A stretch of 64,000 bases of DNA from IMG/VR virus record IMGVR_UViG_3300021404_000005, positions 99,510-163,509 of that record; one strand, written 5' to 3'. Source of the DNA: a virus. The translations under genes and the position numbers were made by a program. Below, piece by piece: positions 59,696 through 64,000 of this stretch. Position 1 is the first letter of the stretch. The number at the start of each line of letters is the position of its first letter. Under the pieces are notes generated by a model. The model was not told the origin of the DNA, searched no databases, and saw only the letters and a program-made list of their open reading frames with translations.

Positions 59696-59734
59696 GTGTG
59701 GCATGGGCTAGCGCGTTGCTAGCTCACACCATAC
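59696..59734 (-). promoter_or_regulatory. Long imperfect hairpin before 59657
   Basis: Arms 59696-59712 and 59718-59734 form a 17-bp stem with a 6-bp perfect GCTAGC core, four transition-type differences and a 5-base loop. In the 85-base gap before ATG 59657. Confidence 0.45.
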
Positions 59735-59742
59735 GCCGGCGA

Positions 59743-59826
59743 TTACCGTGCCCGCTTAATGGCGCAATCGATGCATGCGGTGTTCGCCCTTATTCGCTTG
59801 TGGCAGTCAGGACATATACAGGTCAT
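59743..59826 (-). CDS. Cys4 zinc-ribbon microprotein
   Basis: 27 residues: TCICPDCHKRIRANTACIDC, a complete C-x-x-C...C-x-x-C ribbon in one of the shortest possible lengths. ATGA overlap with the upstream gene. Confidence 0.5.
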   Translation of the reverse strand: MTCICPDCHKRIRANTACIDCAIKRAR

Positions 59827-60068
59827 CCCGCGCGACCTTCCCGCTTGAATGTGGTATCGAACATTGCCCCGCCACCATTGGCCTTATTGTTCATGGTGTT
59901 ATAGCGGCGTGTTTGCTTGTGGTCTAGTTCGTATTCCGGCTCTAGGCCAGCCACGGGGTTGTAATCGGTGTAGGCGTAGGAGATGCCCTTACTACGATGC
60001 ACGCGCTTACGCTGCGATGCTGTGAAGTGCTCACCCGTGTTGGCTGTAGTGTCCCTGCGCTTACCCAT
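59823..60068 (-). CDS. Hypothetical basic protein
   Basis: 81 residues, rich in Arg, Lys and Thr (SQRKRVHRSKGISYAYTDYN). Probably flexible; Not recognised. Confidence 0.55.
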   Translation of the reverse strand: MGKRRDTTANTGEHFTASQRKRVHRSKGISYAYTDYNPVAGLEPEYELDHKQTRRYNTMNNKANGGGAMFDTTFKREGRAG

Positions 60069-60192
60069 TTTCGACCTCTATCACGATTGAGCCATTGTCG
60101 CCGGCGTGCGTGTGGTATGCCCATTCCGGATGACTGGTGAGAAGTCGCGTAACGCTTCCCATGTCATTGCGGGTAGCGATTTCCAGTGTCAT
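60061..60192 (-). CDS. Hypothetical small protein
   Basis: 43 residues (MTLEIATRNDMGSVTRLLTS...HTHAGDNGSIVIEV). ATGA overlap upstream; 8-base overlap downstream. Confidence 0.5.
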   Translation of the reverse strand: MTLEIATRNDMGSVTRLLTSHPEWAYHTHAGDNGSIVIEVENG

Positions 60193-60287
60193 GACTTCAC
60201 TCCGTAGAACTTGTTAAGGCATGCTTGGCAGTAGTAGCCGTTTAGCCGTGACCACTTATGGCACATAATGCAGTAGTTCTCAGACAT
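60189..60287 (-). CDS. Zinc-ribbon microprotein
   Basis: 32 residues: YCIMCHKWSRLNGYYCQAC, a C-x-x-C...C-x-x-C ribbon. TAATG coupling upstream. Confidence 0.5.
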   Translation of the reverse strand: MSENYCIMCHKWSRLNGYYCQACLNKFYGVKS

Positions 60288-60379
60288 TAGAAGATTCCCC
60301 CGATATCTGTGTCATCGAATGAGTCATCACCGATAAGGTGATGGATGATGCTATCTGCGATTTGCCTAATACGCGCCAT
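60287..60379 (-). CDS. Microprotein
   Basis: 30 residues (MARIRQIADSIIHHLIGDDS...). Amphipathic helix plus acidic end. GGGGGG before the ATG. Confidence 0.45.
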   Translation of the reverse strand: MARIRQIADSIIHHLIGDDSFDDTDIGGIF

Positions 60380-60393
60380 CGCTAACCCCCCGA

Positions 60394-60591
60394 TTAGCTA
60401 GCTTGCGTATAAGTGATGGAGTCTTGCGGACTCATCATTGCCCTAGAGGTAATAACTTGCGTTGCCGCAAGTGTTTCCTTGCGTCCGCCCGGTTGTGGGT
60501 GATTGCGACCGTGGATACCATCGGTGCATGCCATAACCAGCGTAACGGCAATAACGAACATAACTATTAGCTTTTGCCACGTGGTGTACAT
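60394..60591 (-). CDS. Putative lipoprotein, first gene of the long array
   Basis: 65 residues: basic-free start, hydrophobic stretch VMFVIAVTLVMAC ending in a lipobox-like Cys at ~22, then polar tail. Ribosome site weak, so the start is uncertain. Rightmost gene before the 1.7-kb gene-free stretch. Confidence 0.4.
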   Translation of the reverse strand: MYTTWQKLIVMFVIAVTLVMACTDGIHGRNHPQPGGRKETLAATQVITSRAMMSPQDSITYTQAS

Positions 60592-61992
60592 GGCAGGTCA
60601 CATTCTCTCGTATGAGATAGCGTGTCTTGCATCGTACGTGGCACATTCGGTATCGAACCGATTAGGACGTATCCAACGTCCAAGCCGTAGCTAGCAACAC
60701 CTGTTGCCGGTTAGTGCCGAGTGAGCATGGTCGGTGCCGAACCGATAGCCCGCATCCTTAGTCCGCTTGAATTGCAGTCTGGCTAGATATAGTTCCCGCT
60801 TAGACGTTGCCCTAATAGCATTTCACCCAACGAATTGAGTTACTAGACTTTCGGAACATCCCGCGAGTATGAGTCACGTAGTGGATTGCCGTATGCAGGT
60901 GTTCACTAACCATGTCGCAAAGCGAACGTCACGCGTCCATTGCCATGCCCTTGATTGGTTAATTCGCATCATCTTACGGCTGTTAACCGATGTGTTCATC
61001 GCTTGCGTTCGCGTCATGCCTTAACGTCACCAGGCCAAATTCACCTGTCAAGATAGCTCGTATCCCCCGATTGGCCGTTTGATTGCTTCCGTACCGTGTA
61101 CCCTCCGCTCTTGCGAGCATTAACCGGGAATGGTGCTAGCTGACTTAACAGCGCGCTATCTGGCTATCGTCGCTACGTGCTAGGGCTAATTGCTCACTTC
61201 GCACACATTGACAATGCTATTCGGTTTATTCACTGCGATTACGGCAAACGCAGCTAGCGCTCACCGTAAAACAGCCCACAGAGAACCGAAACTCTGATTC
61301 ATAACAGGACTGGTATGCTCACTGCGTTACAGTGTGCCAAACCATTCTGACATCTCGCGTTGCTCTGTTACGCGCTTAACTCCGGTAACCCTTACCGCCG
61401 TTATAGCAACTTTCGCTATCCGTATACGACTTGGAATGACGTTCATTGGCTAGTTTAAAACGTATCGCCATAGGTAATGACGTTACCAACTAATTGTCAC
61501 GACTGTTGACCTTACTTCCACGTTGCCCGTTGCATGCGATACTTCCGTCAATTCCCTCCCACACCGTAATGGTGTGCTTAACCGGGTATTGGCTAGATGG
61601 AACGAATTCCATCGCGTATCTAACGTGATTTCAGTCCTGTAGTTGTATGTCCAGTTTCGCACTCCGGTAACATAAGTCCCATCCGGATAACTTATGTCCG
61701 ATATCACCTATGGTGAACCGTTACCGTCTGACTGGTATGGAGTTTGGGAAGCGCTTTGAGTCTTCCACCTACCTAGTCACTGTCGCTACCGGTTTTCTCA
61801 GCGTTCGCTTCCGGTGTGCTGTTGTGACCTTCACTTAGTAAGACGCTAGCTAGGGGTTGGATGGTTGCTCCGTTCCGAGAAAATCTTTGATGACTTTCTG
61901 TAACCGGCCGGTGCTTCCGTCCGCGCTCTGTGCTGTTGTCCATCTACTAACGACTCTACTCCGGTCTAGAGCCGATACAATCAGGTTTCCTG

Positions 61993-62005
61993 TTGACAAC
62001 GTTGG
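61993..62005. promoter_or_regulatory. TGACAACGTTG operator-like site 1
   Basis: TTGACAACGTTGG; half of the perfect palindrome TGACAACGTTGTCA, overlapping a TTGACA -35-like box. Confidence 0.4.
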
Positions 62006-62184
62006 TAAAAAAATTTGCTTTTGCAAGCGCGTTGTAAGCCTGTTGCAAGCGGTATCGCAGCGATGCGCGAACGCCGGCCACACCGTGGATTCATGCTCGG
62101 CACGTACCCCGAATCTGCCCCTAACGAGCTAGCGGCTACCCGCATGGGTAACCACTGCTAACCGGGGGTCGCTTCGCTCAGAAG

Positions 62185-62204
62185 CCGAATGACAACGTTG
62201 CAAT
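62185..62204. promoter_or_regulatory. TGACAACGTTG operator-like site 2
   Basis: CCGAATGACAACGTTGCAAT; this exact 20-mer recurs inverted at 63452-63471. Confidence 0.5.
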
Positions 62205-62310
62205 CCGGTTGACCGATATATCCGATTTGTCCAATTTGTGTATGCAGCACGAACAATTCAGGAAATTTCACGAAATGCGAACGATATGCGCATAAATCGG
62301 ACATACCGAA

Positions 62311-62326
62311 ATGACAGCGTTGTCAT
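62311..62326. promoter_or_regulatory. TGACAACGTTG operator-like site 3
   Basis: ATGACAGCGTTGTCAT, a near-perfect palindrome of the same family, just behind the terminator at 62342-62362. Confidence 0.5.
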
Positions 62327-62332
62327 GCGCGG

Positions 62333-62362
62333 GTAAAGAAAAACCGGCCATGTCGGCCGGTT
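62333..62362 (-). terminator. Intrinsic terminator
   Basis: AACCGGCC (62342-62349)/GGCCGGTT (62355-62362) with a 5-base loop; leftward the stem runs into TTTTTCTTT. Lies 11 bases beyond the stop at 62373, so it ends the three-gene operon 62373-62935. Confidence 0.8.
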
Positions 62363-62372
62363 CTCCTGCTGC

Positions 62373-62573
62373 CTACCTAGATGGGTACTCGCGGTAGCTG
62401 TGGGCACTGTGTCCGGTACGTGGGCACATACCCGTGCTGTGTGGCGTACCTGCCGTGTGTGGCCCGTATGAGACTGTTGTCATGGCCGTGTGGTATGCGG
62501 CTAGCGTTCGGTCATGCTCACGGGTGAGCGATGCGTAGGCAAGCTCTGTGATGCTTAGGCTTCCGATGTTCAT
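62373..62573 (-). CDS. Hypothetical protein
   Basis: 66 residues from ATG 62573 (AGGTAACGG upstream); His/Thr/Ser-rich second half. Last gene before the terminator. Not recognised. Confidence 0.5.
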   Translation of the reverse strand: MNIGSLSITELAYASLTREHDRTLAAYHTAMTTVSYGPHTAGTPHSTGMCPRTGHSAHSYREYPSR

Positions 62574-62581
62574 CATGTCCG

Positions 62582-62743
62582 TTACCTACTTCCGATTGCG
62601 ATTTCATCGGCATGTCGGTCTTGCGCTTCCATCACGGGGAGCGTGGTAACGCTCCAACGTGAGCGCTTCCCGCATGAGCAGTTCATTCGGTATTCGTCCG
62701 TACCGTCCACCGTGCGGCTTTCCCGGCTGTAGTCGTGGTTCAT
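62582..62743 (-). CDS. Hypothetical small protein
   Basis: 53 residues (MNHDYSRESRTVDGTDEYRM...), with CSCGKRSRW, a short Cys pair. Not recognised. Confidence 0.5.
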   Translation of the reverse strand: MNHDYSRESRTVDGTDEYRMNCSCGKRSRWSVTTLPVMEAQDRHADEIAIGSR

Positions 62744-62755
62744 GTCCGATGTCCC

Positions 62756-62935
62756 TTACAGGTAGCTAGCTGATGAGTTGTAATCCCGAGTGAACGCGAT
62801 TGCGATTGCTTCGCTCATGGTGTGCGTTCCCTCTGTGCTGGTCAGGTATCGGTCACACTGTCCGCTGTAGTCAACCGGCGCACCATCGTTGGTGTCGGTA
62901 ACGAACGCGACTCCGATTGCCATTGCCATCGTCAT
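62756..62935 (-). CDS. Hypothetical protein
   Basis: 59 residues from ATG 62935 (GGGGGGAG upstream). AMAIGVAFVTDTNDG; ends EAIAIAFTRDYNSSASYL. Two similar halves (AIGVAFVTDTN and AIAIAFTRDYN). Confidence 0.5.
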   Translation of the reverse strand: MTMAMAIGVAFVTDTNDGAPVDYSGQCDRYLTSTEGTHTMSEAIAIAFTRDYNSSASYL

Positions 62936-63219
62936 GATTTCCAACTCCCCCCGGTTCATCTCTTAACTTCCCTCTAACACCCATACTAGTCACGCAACAG
63001 TGCAGTGCAACTCACATATCGGACAACAAAGGACATCCTGAAAACCAATATCAACTACTTTAAGTTACTGCACAATCAGCATAAGTTGGACATTCTACAG
63101 CACGCATCGCGATGCTTTGCACGCTGCCAAGTCATTAATAGTTGAAGCTCTGTACGTATGCACGACAGTGGGCGACTGTTGGTGATTCCAGTAATCCCCT
63201 CCCGTTTGCTATTAGTCAA

Positions 63220-63370
63220 CATGTTGTCTAGTTGTTACTGCACAGTGCATATCACACAGTGTCATGCAGTCACAGTTACAGTTAGCTACAGTTGTCAGTG
63301 TGTATCAGTGCATAGTCATAGTTAGCTACAGTCGTACAGTTACTACAGTGCACAGTTAGCACAGTGTATT
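63220..63370. repeat. CAGT-rich repeat tract
   Basis: Many short CAGT/ACAGT words, often as CACAGT, ACAGTTAGC and GTTAGCTACAGT; irregular spacing. Not a perfect tandem repeat. Confidence 0.5.
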
Positions 63371-63412
63371 GCCAGCAGTTCCTATTGATGGTCGACCACT
63401 AGTGAGTGCATG

Positions 63413-63448
63413 GCCATAGTCTCACCCCTTGCCATAGTCTCACCCCTT
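63413..63448 (+). repeat. 18-bp tandem duplication
   Basis: GCCATAGTCTCACCCCTT occurs twice in a row, followed by GCCATTGC, a third partial copy. Confidence 0.7.
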
Positions 63449-63451
63449 GCC

Positions 63452-63471
63452 ATTGCAACGTTGTCATTCGG
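63452..63471. promoter_or_regulatory. TGACAACGTTG operator-like site 4
   Basis: ATTGCAACGTTGTCATTCGG, the exact reverse complement of the 20-mer at 62185-62204. Confidence 0.5.
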
Positions 63472-63730
63472 ACGCTACGCCATTGTTGCGTCTGAGCCTT
63501 ACGCTCACTCCAACCATCGGGTGAGCGCGCGTCAGGATGGATGGGTGGTTGAATCAGTACAAATCAGACATTGTATAAATCAGTCAGTGAACAGTGCTCA
63601 CAAATATAAAGTCACAGTGATATCGATGTCATTAGGCACTCCTGTCAGTGCCAATTGCAGATTGTATATTTGATTGTATAAAGTGTGACAGTGGTCGACC
63701 ATCTCTAGTGAGAAACGCCGATAAAGTAAA

Positions 63731-63770
63731 ACAACGTTGTCAATAGAGGAATAATGTTGGCATCAACATT
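63731..63770. promoter_or_regulatory. TGACAACGTTG operator-like site 5 and adjacent hairpin
   Basis: ACAACGTTGTCAA at 63731-63743 followed by an AATGTTG/CAACATT hairpin (63753-63770) with a 4-base loop. Confidence 0.45.
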
Positions 63771-64000
63771 GTTGATATAGACATGAAGGACAGATATGCC
63801 GACAGTTCCCTAGTACCATCACGCATAGACGTGCATGGTCTAGTGCACGCACTAACGCTCAAAGCTTGTGATGTACGCACAATAGAGGACGACCTTCCCA
63901 AGGAATGGTCGACTAGTAGTGAGGGATGGTAGGATGGCTACGAGGATGGTCGACTACCGTCAGCCATGGTCGGTTTTTTTAGGGGACAGCTACGCGGGAC

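Larger units (their letters stand above)
60592..62332. other. 1.74-kb gene-free stretch
   Basis: No convincing gene on either strand; open frames are short, lack ribosome sites, and carry unlike codon use. It contains a 6-bp CACACC/GGTGTG hairpin (61560-61576), TTGACA boxes (about 61044-61049 on the minus strand, 61993-61998 on the plus strand) and three TGACAACGTTG-type palindromes (from 61993). Likely location of the promoter(s) driving the long leftward array. Confidence 0.5.
63388..63973. repeat. Dispersed TGGTCGAC...TAGTGAG repeat
   Basis: ATGGTCGACCACTAGTGAG at 63388-63406, a variant at 63692-63712 and another at 63905-63923, plus partial copies near 63946 and 63966. The last is followed by seven T. 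Consensus TGGTCGAC-N(2-5)-TAGTGAG. Confidence 0.6.
62936..64000. other. Gene-free repeat-rich right end
   Basis: No convincing gene. Holds CAGT-rich DNA (about 63220-63370), an 18-bp tandem duplication (63413-63448), the inverted 20-mer, and TGGTCGAC repeats. Composition differs from the coding part. Probably an early promoter, terminal-repeat or packaging-related region; the window stops inside it. Confidence 0.5.

Noticed and set aside
61483-61707. 74-codon minus-strand frame in the gene-free region
   Set aside because: GTG without ribosome site and codon use unlike the phage genes; protein-like in parts, so kept as a weak possibility only.
63410-63673. 87-codon plus-strand frame at the right end
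   Set aside because: Begins in the 18-bp tandem duplication, no ribosome site, low protein-like character.

Overview
The window looks like an internal to right-hand part of a large lytic actinobacteriophage genome, most likely a Streptomyces phage. Reasons: very dense small genes with ATGA/TAATG overlaps, a base composition near half GC (well below a Streptomyces chromosome), an endolysin, two HNH nucleases, MazG-like pyrophosphohydrolases, Ku, and an SsgA-family protein, a family otherwise confined to sporulating actinomycetes. No tRNA or CRISPR array was recognised, and no capsid or tail gene is present apart from a possible structural C-terminus at the left edge.

Layout: 1-2106 (+) has the end of an upstream gene, an HNH nuclease, a membrane protein and the endolysin. 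2103-4421 (-) is a small operon with a MazG-like enzyme and a release-factor-like GGQ protein. 4452-8516 (+) has small genes, a metallo-beta-lactamase/Rieske fusion and an HNH nuclease; 8485-9137 (-) and 9193-9721 (+) form a divergent HTH pair. A long leftward array follows, from about 62.9 kb down to 9.9 kb. It holds a regulator/MazG block (11-13 kb), a surface-polysaccharide block (cytosine methyltransferase, processive glycosyltransferase, secreted GH5-like glycanase; 17.1-21.4 kb), three copies of a conserved unknown family (21.4-26.9 kb), Ku (28 kb), an SsgA-like protein (34.5 kb), a LysM/Rpf-like wall enzyme (36.6 kb), a P-loop ATPase (41.8-43.1 kb), a peptide-modification module (glutamine amidotransferase, amidoligase, gamma-glutamylcyclotransferase; 44.1-48.6 kb), and from 49 to 60.6 kb a run of tiny genes, many encoding 25-60 residue membrane or Cys-rich peptides.

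Non-coding sequence is concentrated at 9.72-9.91 kb (structured RNA candidate), 45.70-45.87 kb (structured leader), 49.72-50.03 kb (TGGGTCA repeats plus a long hairpin), 60.6-62.3 kb and 63.0-64.0 kb (operator-like palindromes and short repeats). A recurring GGAATANT-like motif directly after stop codons precedes several of these elements. In three cases it is followed by a perfect hairpin whose 3' arm ends exactly at a start codon.

Many starts were moved from the longest reading frame to the one with a good Shine-Dalgarno site and a short overlap; this is stated where it matters. All functional calls come from motif recognition by eye, without database searches.
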